From: an uncultured Polaribacter sp.
Lineage (GTDB): Bacteria > Bacteroidota > Bacteroidia > Flavobacteriales > Flavobacteriaceae
Assembly (NCBI RefSeq): GCF_947496195.1
Contig: NZ_CANMBY010000001.1
Coordinates: 496,001-560,000 of the forward strand
Reading direction: 5' to 3'
Length of the DNA: 64,000 nucleotides
Made by a program: the position numbers and the translations under genes. The notes under the pieces were generated by a model, which was not told the origin of the DNA, searched no databases, and saw only the letters and a program-made list of their open reading frames with translations. Shown here piece by piece: positions 8,052-16,240 of this stretch. Position 1 is the stretch's first letter. Every line of letters starts with the position of its first letter.

Positions 8052-9615
8052 AAACAACCTACCTATTTACTTCGCTATTGCTGTAATATTAGGCATTCTT
8101 ATTGGTGTTTTTTTTGGAGGTAATTCTAATGATATTTTATCTTTAAATAAGAATACTTCTCAAGAACAAAAGATTAAAAGACTCATCAATTTTATTGAGA
8201 AAGATTATGTAGATGATGTTAACACAGATAGTTTATTAGATGGCGCTATTAACCAAATGCTAAACAAACTAGATCCTCATTCTGTTTATATTCCTAAAGA
8301 AAATTTACAGGCTGTAACAGAAAATATGCAAGGTAATTTTGTGGGAATAGGTGTTCAGTTTAGAATGATAAACGACTCTATAACAGTTGTTCAACCCATT
8401 AAAGGAGGTCCAAGTATAAAAGCAGGTATAAAAGCAGGGGATAGAATTTTAATGGCAGATAAAGACACTTTGTTTGGTAAAAATTTTAGAAGCGGAATTG
8501 TACCAAAATATTTAAAAGGCAAACCAGAAACCGAAGTAAAACTTCAAATTTATAGAAAAAGTAACGACTCTTTATTTTATGTAAATCTTAAAAGAGGTAA
8601 AGTAAACATTAAAAGTGTAGACCTTGCTTATATGATTAACGATTCTGTAGGATATATTAAGTTAGATCGTTTTGCAAGAAATACTTACAGAGAGTTTAAA
8701 ACCTCTTTAAAAAATCTAAAAAGTAAAGGCATGACTGACTTAGTTTTAGATTTAAGAGGAAATGGTGGTGGCTTTATTGATATTGCGAATAGAATTTTAG
8801 ATGATTTCTTAGAGAAAGATAAGTTAATGGTTTTTACCAAAAACAATAAAAATAAAATCGAAGAATATTTTGCAACCTCAACAGGAATGTTCGAACAAGG
8901 AGGTATTTATGTCTTAATTGATGAAAATTCTGCTTCTGCATCAGAAATTGTTGCAGGGGCATTACAAGATAATGACAAAGGAACAATCATTGGTAGACGT
9001 TCATTTGGCAAAGGTCTTGTTCAAATAGAAATGCCTTTAGGAGATGGATCTGCTGTTCGTTTAACCACTGCAAGATATTATACACCTACAGGTCGTTCTA
9101 TACAAAAACCTTACGAATCTAAAGGAAAAAGAAAATACTACAGAGATTATCAAAAAAGATTAGCAAGTGGAGAATTACTTAACAAAGACAGTATAAAAGT
9201 TGTAGATTCTTTAAAATTTACAACACCTAAAGGAAAGATTGTGTATGGTGGAGGAGGTATTATTCCTGACGTTTTTGTACCCATTGACACAACAGCTTAC
9301 ATGTCTAATTTCTTTTTTAATACCATTAATAATTTTGCATTTGATTTTGTAGACAACAATAGAAAAAAGCTTGAAAAATGGGATATAGATAGTTTTATAA
9401 ATGATTTTGATAATGAAGAAGAAGTCTTTGACGAGTATTTATCATCAATAAAAGATAAAGCAACTCCTTCTTATAAAACCAAAGAAACTATCAAAAGATA
9501 CTTAAAAGCTTCTATTGCTAATGTACTTTTTGGTGATGTAGGTTTTTACAGAATCATTCATCAAGAAGACAAAATGCTACAAAAAGTCTTAGAGTTGGAA
9601 AGTAAAGAGGAATAG
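8044..9615 (+). CDS. C-terminal processing peptidase, S41 family (CtpA-like)
   Basis: A 523-residue periplasmic serine protease. The N-terminus has a signal anchor (LPIYFAIAVILGILIGVFF), followed by a cap region, a PDZ domain (about 95-180, containing FVGIGVQF and GIKAGDRIL) and the S41 domain. The Ser/Lys dyad is S298 in N-S-A-S-A-S-E and K323 in SFGKG, exactly 25 residues apart as expected. The segment VLDLRGNGGGF is the usual lead-in to the catalytic site. Such proteases trim C-termini of envelope proteins or remove misfolded ones. The start overlaps the deaminase gene by eight bases. Confidence 0.93.
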   Translation: MNKNNLPIYFAIAVILGILIGVFFGGNSNDILSLNKNTSQEQKIKRLINFIEKDYVDDVNTDSLLDGAINQMLNKLDPHSVYIPKENLQAVTENMQGNFVGIGVQFRMINDSITVVQPIKGGPSIKAGIKAGDRILMADKDTLFGKNFRSGIVPKYLKGKPETEVKLQIYRKSNDSLFYVNLKRGKVNIKSVDLAYMINDSVGYIKLDRFARNTYREFKTSLKNLKSKGMTDLVLDLRGNGGGFIDIANRILDDFLEKDKLMVFTKNNKNKIEEYFATSTGMFEQGGIYVLIDENSASASEIVAGALQDNDKGTIIGRRSFGKGLVQIEMPLGDGSAVRLTTARYYTPTGRSIQKPYESKGKRKYYRDYQKRLASGELLNKDSIKVVDSLKFTTPKGKIVYGGGGIIPDVFVPIDTTAYMSNFFFNTINNFAFDFVDNNRKKLEKWDIDSFINDFDNEEEVFDEYLSSIKDKATPSYKTKETIKRYLKASIANVLFGDVGFYRIIHQEDKMLQKVLELESKEE

Positions 9616-9630
9616 CTTTTCTTTGCATTA

Positions 9631-10395
9631 ATGATTGAGATTACAACATCAGAAAACAAAAAAGTCTATTTTGCTTCAGACCAGCATTTAGGAGCTCCTA
9701 CTCCAGAAAAAAGTTTTCCTAGAGAGAAAAAATTTGTAGCTTGGTTAAATGAAGTAAAAAAAGATGCTGAAGCAATTTTTTTATTAGGTGATTTATTTGA
9801 TTTTTGGTTTGAATATGAAACTGTTGTTCCAAAAGGATTTGTAAGAGTCTTAGGTAAGTTAGCAGAAATAAGAGATTCAGGTATTCCAATTTATTTCTTT
9901 GTTGGTAACCATGATTTATGGATGAAAGACTACTTTCAAAAAGAATTGAATATTCCTGTTTATCATTCACCACAAAAATTCTTGATCAACAATAAAATCT
10001 TCTTTATAGGACATGGAGATGGTTTAGGCCCAGAAGACAAAGGCTATAAACGCATGAAAAAAGTGTTTACTTTTCCTTTATTTAAATGGATGTTTAAATG
10101 GCTTCACCCAGATTTAGGTGTTAAATTAGGGCAATATATGTCTGTAAAAAATAAAATGATCTCTGGTGAAGAAGATGCAAAATTTTTAGGGGAAGAAAAC
10201 GAATGGTTAGTTCAATATTGTAAAAGAAAATTAGAATCTGAACATTATGATTATTTTGTATTTGGTCATAGGCATTTACCATTAGAAATTAAACTACAAA
10301 AAAACAGCACATATATTAATCTTGGAGACTGGATTAACTACTACACTTTTGGTGCTTTTGATACCACTTCTTTTAAATTAACAGAATTTAACTGA
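9631..10395 (+). CDS. LpxH-like UDP-2,3-diacylglucosamine diphosphatase
   Basis: This 254-residue calcineurin-like metallophosphoesterase has all five metal motifs: SDQHLG (D17, H19), LGDLFDFWF near 54, GNHDLWM near 93, GHGDG near 129, and GHRHLPLE near 211. The F-x-F-W after the second motif is characteristic of LpxH, which removes UMP to give lipid X in lipid A synthesis. The gene is 15 bases after ctpA and probably on the same transcript. Bacteroidota carry several related phosphoesterases, so the LpxH assignment is probable rather than certain. Confidence 0.83.
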   Translation: MIEITTSENKKVYFASDQHLGAPTPEKSFPREKKFVAWLNEVKKDAEAIFLLGDLFDFWFEYETVVPKGFVRVLGKLAEIRDSGIPIYFFVGNHDLWMKDYFQKELNIPVYHSPQKFLINNKIFFIGHGDGLGPEDKGYKRMKKVFTFPLFKWMFKWLHPDLGVKLGQYMSVKNKMISGEEDAKFLGEENEWLVQYCKRKLESEHYDYFVFGHRHLPLEIKLQKNSTYINLGDWINYYTFGAFDTTSFKLTEFN

Positions 10396-10439
10396 AACCC
10401 TTATCAATTCTATAAAAAACGAAATAACCTTTAACCTTG

Positions 10440-10464
10440 TTTTAACAAATAAATTTTGTTAAAA
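10440..10464. repeat. Perfect 10-bp inverted repeat upstream of the moxR-bat operon
   Basis: TTTTAACAAA (10440-10449) and TTTGTTAAAA (10455-10464) are exact reverse complements around the 5-base spacer TAAAT. There is no T-run after it, so it does not look like a normal terminator for lpxH. It lies just before a TAnnTTTG box and could be an operator. Confidence 0.55.
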
Positions 10465-10467
10465 TTG

Positions 10468-10475
10468 TAGTTTTG
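10468..10475 (+). promoter_or_regulatory. Probable -7 element for the moxR-bat operon
   Basis: TAGTTTTG matches TAnnTTTG exactly and lies 38 bases before the moxR start codon. I do not see a TTG at the ideal 17-23 base distance upstream, so the assignment rests on the -7 box and position. Confidence 0.45.
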
Positions 10476-10512
10476 TTTTACGTAAAAAATTAATAATCAA
10501 TTACTATATATA

Positions 10513-11502
10513 ATGGACGTAGATGTTAGAGCTATTAATGAGAAAATAGAAAGAGAGAGTGCCTTTGTAGACATTCTAACTTTAGAAATGAATAAAGTTA
10601 TTGTAGGTCAAAAACAAATGATAGAAAGTTTGTTAATTGGCTTATTAGGTAATGGCCATATCTTGCTAGAAGGTGTGCCTGGTTTAGCAAAAACATTAGC
10701 TATAAATACTTTATCTAGAGCAGTACAAGGTAGTTTTAGTAGAGTTCAATTTACCCCAGATTTATTACCTGCAGATGTTGTTGGTACTATGATTTACAAC
10801 ATGAAAGTAAATGATTTCTCTATTAAAAAAGGGCCAATTTTTGCAAACTTTGTTTTAGCAGATGAGATTAACAGAGCACCTGCAAAAGTACAATCTGCTT
10901 TATTAGAAGCTATGCAAGAACGTCAAATTACTATTGGTGATGAAACTTTTAAGTTAGACGAACCTTTTTTAGTTATGGCAACTCAAAACCCAGTTGAGCA
11001 AGAAGGTACCTATCCTTTACCAGAAGCTCAAGTAGATAGATTTATGCTAAAAGTAGTTATTGATTATCCTCGTTTACAAGATGAGCAAATTATTATGCGT
11101 CAAAACTTAACAGGTGATTTTTCTTCTGTAAAACCTGTAATTTCTTTAGAGCAAATTAACAGAGCAAGACAAGCAGTTAATGAAGTTTACATGGATGAAA
11201 AAATTGAAAAATATATTTTAGATATCATTTTTGCAACACGTTATCCAGAAAAATACAACTTACCAGATTTAAAAGATTTAATCAGTTTTGGGGCTTCTCC
11301 AAGAGGTAGTATCAACTTAGCAAAAGCTGCTAAATGTTATGCCTTTATAAAAAGAAGAGGGTATGTAATTCCAGAAGATGTTAGAGCAGTTGTTAAAGAT
11401 GTTTTACGTCACAGAATTGGTATTACTTACGAAGCAGAAGCAGAGAATATAACCTCTGTAGACATCATCAATTCAATTATTAACGAAGTAGAAGTACCTT
11501 AG
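10513..11502 (+). CDS. moxR: MoxR-family AAA+ ATPase
   Basis: First gene of the bat operon. The 329-residue protein has a Walker A motif GVPGLAKT at 54-61, Walker B in VLADEINRAP, sensor-1 in MATQNPVEQEGTYPLPEAQ and the arginine-rich AQVDRFM segment, followed by the C-terminal lid. MoxR ATPases act as chaperone-like partners of VWA-domain proteins, and DUF58 and VWA genes follow here. The start is an ATG 38 bases after a TAnnTTTG box. It is separated from the DUF58 gene by an unusual heptad repeat. Confidence 0.95.
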   Translation: MDVDVRAINEKIERESAFVDILTLEMNKVIVGQKQMIESLLIGLLGNGHILLEGVPGLAKTLAINTLSRAVQGSFSRVQFTPDLLPADVVGTMIYNMKVNDFSIKKGPIFANFVLADEINRAPAKVQSALLEAMQERQITIGDETFKLDEPFLVMATQNPVEQEGTYPLPEAQVDRFMLKVVIDYPRLQDEQIIMRQNLTGDFSSVKPVISLEQINRARQAVNEVYMDEKIEKYILDIIFATRYPEKYNLPDLKDLISFGASPRGSINLAKAAKCYAFIKRRGYVIPEDVRAVVKDVLRHRIGITYEAEAENITSVDIINSIINEVEVP

Positions 11503-11504
11503 AA

Positions 11505-11560
11505 TTAGCTCTTAGCATTTAGCAATTAGCCAGCAGCAAAAAGCAAATAGCCAACAGCTT
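11505..11560. repeat. Eight-unit 7-bp imperfect tandem repeat
   Basis: The gap between moxR and the DUF58 gene is filled by eight consecutive heptads with AGC fixed at positions 3-5: TTAGCTC, TTAGCAT, TTAGCAA, TTAGCCA, GCAGCAA, AAAGCAA, ATAGCCA, ACAGCTT. The consensus is about (T/A)TAGCAA. The array ends five bases before the DUF58 start codon. Confidence 0.85.
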
Positions 11561-11565
11561 AGAAT

Positions 11566-12435
11566 ATGGATACCAAAGAAATACTAAAGAAAGTTCGTAA
11601 AATAGAAATTAAGACAAAGCGTTTGTCTAATGATATTTTTGGTGGTGAATACCATTCATCATTTAAAGGACGAGGTATGACTTTTTCTGAAGTTCGCCAA
11701 TATCAATTTGGAGATGATGTAAGAACTATAGATTGGAATGTTACTGCACGTTACAATGAACCTTATGTAAAAGTTTTTGAAGAAGAACGTGAACTTACAA
11801 TGATGTTACTGGTAGATGTTTCAGGTTCAGAATTATTTGGTACCTCAACTCAATTTAAGAAAAACACCATTACAGAAATTGCTGCTACACTAGCCTTTTC
11901 TGCTACTCAAAATAACGATAAAGTAGGTTTGGCTTTATTTTCTGATGAAATAGAGTTATTTATTCCTCCAAAAAAAGGTAAAAGTCACGTTCTAAGAATT
12001 ATTAGAGAGCTTATTGAGTTTAAACCAAAAAGTAAAAAAACAAATATTTCTGAAGCTTTACGTTTTTTGTCTAGTGTTTTAAAAAAGCGTGCTATTGCTT
12101 TTGTTTTATCCGATTTTATGGATGATGATTATGAAAAAACACTAAAAATAGCAGCTAACAAACATGATGTTACAGGTATTCGAGTTTATGACAGACATGA
12201 TGAAGAAATTCCTAATCTTGGAATGGTACCTATGCAAGATGCAGAAACTGGCACTATACAATTAGTAAATACAGCCTCTAAAACTGTAAGAAGAAATTAC
12301 AAAGCAAATGCTTTACGATTAGCAGATTATTACGAAAATACTTTTAAAAGAGGTGGTGCTGGAGCTATTAATACAAGAGTTGATGAAAGCTATGTTAAAA
12401 AATTATTAGGTTATTTTAAACATAAAGGAAGATAG
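11566..12435 (+). CDS. DUF58 domain protein of the bat operon
   Basis: A 289-residue cytoplasmic protein of the DUF58 family, a VWA-like fold that partners MoxR ATPases. The family signature is visible as G-x-Y-x-S-x-F-x-G-R-G near residue 30, then VRQYQFGDDVRTIDWNVTAR, a region that contacts other operon members in related systems. The VWA-like metal site MLLVDVSGSELFG (D-x-S-G-S) is intact. Its stop codon abuts the start of the next gene. Its role is inferred from conserved gene order: assembly of a membrane Bat complex linked in Bacteroidota to envelope or stress functions. Confidence 0.92.
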   Translation: MDTKEILKKVRKIEIKTKRLSNDIFGGEYHSSFKGRGMTFSEVRQYQFGDDVRTIDWNVTARYNEPYVKVFEEERELTMMLLVDVSGSELFGTSTQFKKNTITEIAATLAFSATQNNDKVGLALFSDEIELFIPPKKGKSHVLRIIRELIEFKPKSKKTNISEALRFLSSVLKKRAIAFVLSDFMDDDYEKTLKIAANKHDVTGIRVYDRHDEEIPNLGMVPMQDAETGTIQLVNTASKTVRRNYKANALRLADYYENTFKRGGAGAINTRVDESYVKKLLGYFKHKGR

Positions 12436-13350
12436 ATGAAGAGGAAAATTTGCTACATATTATTTTTATTTTCTGCTGTTGTTTTTGGGCAAAATCCAAA
12501 AGTAAAAGCACAAGTAGAAACTTCTAATATTAGAATTGGAGAGCAGTTTAATTTAAGAATTTCTGTTAACGAAACAGAAAATGTTATTCTTCCAAAATTA
12601 GAATTAAAAGGATTAGAAATAATAGATTCTGCAAAAGTAGATACTTTACAGAATATGTTAATTCAAAAATATATTATTACAGGTTTTGATAGCGGTTCTT
12701 TTTACATACCTCAACAACAGGTTTTCATTAGAAATCAAGCTTACCTAACAGACTCCTTATTAATTAATGTTGCTACAGTAGAAATTGATACAACAAAGGT
12801 TAAAAAGTATCCTATAAAATCTATTAAGAAAGAACCTTATACTTTTGATGATTTTAAAGTTTATATTTATTTATTGTTAGCTGCATTAGCAATTATTGCT
12901 TTCTGGATCTATTGGTTTGTTATTAGAAAAAGAAAAATTGAAGAAGAAGAACCAACTTATAGGTTATTAGCACCTTATGAAGAAGCTATGTTTAAGTTGA
13001 ATGAGTTAGATGAAAAATTATTGTGGCAAAATAATAAAGTAAAACAATATTATTCAGAATTAACAGAAATCATCAGAAATTATATTGAGCGTGAACTTAA
13101 AGTACCAGCATTAGAAAAAACTTCTGATGAAGTTATAGAAATGCTTAGAGATTTTAACGATGCAGAGAGTATTGAAACCACAAAAGAAAATATAGAAAAA
13201 CTAAGAGATTTATTTAGAGAAGCAGATTTAGTAAAATTTGCAAAATCTAAACCTCTAGCTCCAGAGATTGAAGAAGATAGAAAAGATGCAGAAGTAATCA
13301 TCCATAATTTAAAACCTAAAGTAAAAGTTAATGATGATGAATTGGAATAA
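12436..13350 (+). CDS. Membrane protein of the bat operon (BatD-like N-terminus, DUF4381-like)
   Basis: The 304-residue product has a signal peptide ending near VVFGQ (residue 19), a periplasmic beta-rich domain (20-135) resembling the immunoglobulin-like repeats of BatD, one membrane helix (about 143-163), and a cytoplasmic helical domain of about 135 residues rich in Glu and Lys. The cytoplasmic domain has LTEIIRNYIERELKVPALEKT, which resembles the C-terminal region of BatD in this same operon (compare LHNYLKAKLNVETAD there). It may bridge the membrane and the DUF58/MoxR proteins. It starts directly after the DUF58 stop and overlaps batA by 20 bases. Confidence 0.75.
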   Translation: MKRKICYILFLFSAVVFGQNPKVKAQVETSNIRIGEQFNLRISVNETENVILPKLELKGLEIIDSAKVDTLQNMLIQKYIITGFDSGSFYIPQQQVFIRNQAYLTDSLLINVATVEIDTTKVKKYPIKSIKKEPYTFDDFKVYIYLLLAALAIIAFWIYWFVIRKRKIEEEEPTYRLLAPYEEAMFKLNELDEKLLWQNNKVKQYYSELTEIIRNYIERELKVPALEKTSDEVIEMLRDFNDAESIETTKENIEKLRDLFREADLVKFAKSKPLAPEIEEDRKDAEVIIHNLKPKVKVNDDELE

Positions 13351-14341
13351 TGCAGAATTTTTAAATCCAGAGTTTTTATATCTGTTAATACTTATTCCAT
13401 TATTAGCAGTTTGGTACTTTTTTATGCGTAAAAAAGATGCTGCTGTATTATCTATACCCTCTGTAAAAGGTTTTAAAACCAGTTCTTTTTTATCAAAATT
13501 AAAACCTCTTTTATATGTCTTTCGCCTCTTAGCTTTAGCTGCTATAATTGTTGCTTTAGCAAGACCAAGAAATGTATCTGTAAGTAAAAGAACAAAAACT
13601 AATAGAGGTATAGATATAGTTATGGCTATAGATGTTTCTGCTAGTATGCTAGCAAGAGATTTACGCCCAAACAGATTAGAAGCTCTAAAAAAAGTAGCTA
13701 TCAATTTTGTAAACAGAAGACCAAATGATAGAATTGGTATTGTAGTTTATGCAGGAGAAAGTTTTACACAAACACCAATAACTAGTGATAAACGTATTGT
13801 AAAAAGAACCATTTCTGAATTACAATGGGGTCGTTTAGAAGGTGGTACAGCAATTGGCATGGGTTTAGGTTCTGGAGTAAATCGATTAAAAGATAGTGAA
13901 GCTAAAAGTAAAGTTATTATTCTTTTAACAGATGGAGTAAATAACTCTGGAAACATAGACCCAAGAACAGCTACAGAATTGGCTAAAGAGTTAGGTATAA
14001 AAGTATATACTATTGGAATTGGAACTAATGGTATGGCTGATTTCCCTTGGAGTAAAGACCCTAGAACTGGACAATTAAATTTTAGAAAACAACAAGTAGA
14101 AATAGACGAAGACTTATTAAAATTTATTGCTTCAGAAACTGAAGGAAAATATTTTAGAGCTACCAATAATACTGAGTTACAAGAAATTTATGATGAAATA
14201 GATAAGCTTGAAAAAACAAAAATCGAAGAATTTAAATATTACAATTACAAAGAATTATATAGACCTTTAGTTTTCTTAGCATTAGGTTTATTGATTTTAG
14301 AGTTTTTATTAAGAAACACATTATTTAAGAGTTTTATATAA
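13331..14341 (+). CDS. batA: BatA, VWA-domain membrane protein
   Basis: A 336-residue BatA (aerotolerance operon) protein. It has two N-terminal membrane helices (about 15-32 and 60-78), a VWA domain with a complete MIDAS site D101-V-S-A-S105, T in PITSD and D in LLTDGVNNSG, and one C-terminal membrane helix (about 312-330). The frame starts with three Met codons, and use of the second or third is possible. The gene overlaps the preceding membrane gene by 20 bases and is one base from batB, so the operon is tightly coupled. In Bacteroides the Bat operon was linked to oxygen tolerance, but its molecular role is unsettled. Confidence 0.93.
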   Translation: MMMNWNNAEFLNPEFLYLLILIPLLAVWYFFMRKKDAAVLSIPSVKGFKTSSFLSKLKPLLYVFRLLALAAIIVALARPRNVSVSKRTKTNRGIDIVMAIDVSASMLARDLRPNRLEALKKVAINFVNRRPNDRIGIVVYAGESFTQTPITSDKRIVKRTISELQWGRLEGGTAIGMGLGSGVNRLKDSEAKSKVIILLTDGVNNSGNIDPRTATELAKELGIKVYTIGIGTNGMADFPWSKDPRTGQLNFRKQQVEIDEDLLKFIASETEGKYFRATNNTELQEIYDEIDKLEKTKIEEFKYYNYKELYRPLVFLALGLLILEFLLRNTLFKSFI

Positions 14342-14342
14342 A

Positions 14343-15389
14343 ATGTATAAGTTAGAAGAACCAATTTATTTTTATGTTTTAGCAATCATTCCTGTAATGA
14401 TTGTTATTTTCTTGTTGGTTTTATGGTGGAAAAAAAGAACTCAAAAAAAGTTTGCAGATTTAGAATTACTAGAACAATTAGCTCCAAACTCATCCGTATT
14501 TAAATCAACATTAAAATTATTAATACTTTCTTTAGGAATAGCTTTTCTAGTGCTAGCCTTGGTTAATCCAAAAATGGGTTCTAAATTAAAAACTGTAAAA
14601 AGAGAAGGTGTAGATATTGTATTTGCTTTAGATGTTTCTAGAAGTATGTTGGCTGAAGATATTGCACCAAATAGATTAGAAAAAGCCAAACAAGTTATTT
14701 CAAAAATCATAGATAATTTAGGTAGTGATAGAGTTGGTGTTATTATTTATGCAGGTAATTCGTATCCGCTTTTACCAATAACAACAGATCATGCTGCAGC
14801 AAATATGTTCTTACAAAATGCAAGTCCAGATTTGGTATCTAGCCAAGGAACAGCAATAAACGAAGCCTTAGAACTTGCAAAAACATATTACAATAATGAT
14901 GAACAAACCAATCGTTTTTTAGTCATTATTTCAGATGGTGAAGATCATCAAGAAGAAACCAAGCAAATGGCACAAAATTTGTCTAATGATGGTGTAAAGG
15001 TTTATACTATAGGTGTAGGTACTGAAAAAGGAGGACCAATTCCTTTACGTGAAAGTGGTGATTTGGTGGGTTACAAAAAAGATAGAAAAGGAGAAACTGT
15101 TATTACCAAAAGAAACGCAGAAGTTTTGCAAAATATAGCAGACATTGCTAATGGTAAATATATAGATGGTAATATAACCGAAAATCCTGTAAAAGAAATT
15201 TCGAGCATTATGGCTAATGCTCAAAAAAGTGAATTCGAAACCAAACAATTTTCTGATTATAAAGATCAGTTTCAATGGTTTTTAGGTATAGGTGTTTTCT
15301 TTTTATTACTCGATGTTTTCTTATTTGAGAAGAAAACAAAATGGGTGAAAAAAGTAGATTTATTTAACGAAGAAAAAACAAAAAAGTAA
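14343..15389 (+). CDS. batB: BatB, VWA-domain membrane protein
   Basis: A 348-residue relative of BatA with the same plan: helices near 9-28 and 57-74, a VWA domain with MIDAS D97-V-S-R-S101 and the T and D positions in PITTDH and VIISDGEDHQ, and a C-terminal helix near 317-333. BatA and BatB are probably products of duplication and likely form a heteromeric complex. The gene begins one base after the batA stop, and batC follows after four bases. Confidence 0.93.
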   Translation: MYKLEEPIYFYVLAIIPVMIVIFLLVLWWKKRTQKKFADLELLEQLAPNSSVFKSTLKLLILSLGIAFLVLALVNPKMGSKLKTVKREGVDIVFALDVSRSMLAEDIAPNRLEKAKQVISKIIDNLGSDRVGVIIYAGNSYPLLPITTDHAAANMFLQNASPDLVSSQGTAINEALELAKTYYNNDEQTNRFLVIISDGEDHQEETKQMAQNLSNDGVKVYTIGVGTEKGGPIPLRESGDLVGYKKDRKGETVITKRNAEVLQNIADIANGKYIDGNITENPVKEISSIMANAQKSEFETKQFSDYKDQFQWFLGIGVFFLLLDVFLFEKKTKWVKKVDLFNEEKTKK

Positions 15390-15393
15390 AAGA

Positions 15394-16218
15394 ATGAACA
15401 AAAAAATAATATACTTATGTATGGCAGTTATTTTATGTTCTGTAAATAAAATTTCTGCTCAAAAAGATTCTATTGCTCAACAACGTAAAGCAAGAAAATT
15501 AGTTAGAAACGGAAATGCCCTATACGAAAAACAACAATTTACAGATGCTTCTGTAGCTTATAAAAAAGCATTAGCTAATAGTTCTTATTATGACAAAGCA
15601 AGTTATAATTTAGGTAATGCTTTATACCAAGGTAAAAATTTTAAAGAAGCTATTCCTTCTTATGAATTAACTGCAAAAACAGCAGAAGATAAATACACAA
15701 AAGCAGAAGCCTATCATAATTTAGGTAATGCATACATGGAAACCAAAAATTACCAAGGTGCAGTAGAAGCTTTTAAAAATTCGTTAAGAAACAATCCTAA
15801 TGATGATGAAACTCGTTATAATTTTGCTGTTGCTAAAAAGTTATTAGACGAACAAAACAAGCAAAATAAAAACGATAAAAATAAAGATAAAAACAAGGAC
15901 AATAAAGACAAAGAGAATAAGGACAAAGACGATAAAAATAAGGATAAAGACAAGAAAGATGGTGATGATAAGGATAAGAAAGAAGATGATAAAGATAAAG
16001 ACGGAAAAGGAGATAAAGACCAAAAAGATAAGCAAGATCCTAAAAAAGACGATAATAAAGATAAAAAACAAAAGCCTAAGCCTCAACAAGGCAAAATGTC
16101 TCCACAACAAATTAAGCAATTGTTAGAGAGCTTAAATAATGAGGAGAAGAAAACTCAGAAAAAAATGAATGCCAAAAAAGCAAAAGGTACAAAAACAAAA
16201 CAAGAAAAAGATTGGTAA
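15394..16218 (+). CDS. batC: BatC, TPR protein with a long Lys/Asp-rich tail
   Basis: The 274-residue product has a signal peptide (cleavage near ISAQ, residue 23), three tetratricopeptide repeats (about 30-145, e.g. YNLGNALYQGKNFKEAIPSYE and YHNLGNAYMETKNYQGAVEAF) and then about 75 residues almost wholly of Lys, Asp, Asn and Glu (about 153-228, bases 15850-16080). The tail is highly charged and likely disordered. It ends in a short MSPQQIKQLLESLNNEEKK helix that recurs in BatC proteins. The TPR part presumably binds BatD or BatE in the periplasm. Confidence 0.9.
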   Translation: MNKKIIYLCMAVILCSVNKISAQKDSIAQQRKARKLVRNGNALYEKQQFTDASVAYKKALANSSYYDKASYNLGNALYQGKNFKEAIPSYELTAKTAEDKYTKAEAYHNLGNAYMETKNYQGAVEAFKNSLRNNPNDDETRYNFAVAKKLLDEQNKQNKNDKNKDKNKDNKDKENKDKDDKNKDKDKKDGDDKDKKEDDKDKDGKGDKDQKDKQDPKKDDNKDKKQKPKPQQGKMSPQQIKQLLESLNNEEKKTQKKMNAKKAKGTKTKQEKDW

Positions 16219-16240
16219 ATTTGGTCTCGAAATAAAATCA

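Noticed and set aside
15844..16119. Minus-strand frame of about 91 codons opposite batC
   Set aside because: It is the mirror of the Lys/Asp-rich tail: a run of hydrophobic residues (Ile, Leu, Phe, Val) caused by AAA/GAT-rich coding DNA on the other strand. It has no independent support.
16169..16240. Longer N-terminus of BatD starting inside batC
   Set aside because: It would put 24 Lys-rich residues before the signal peptide. ATG 16241 gives the usual BatD start.
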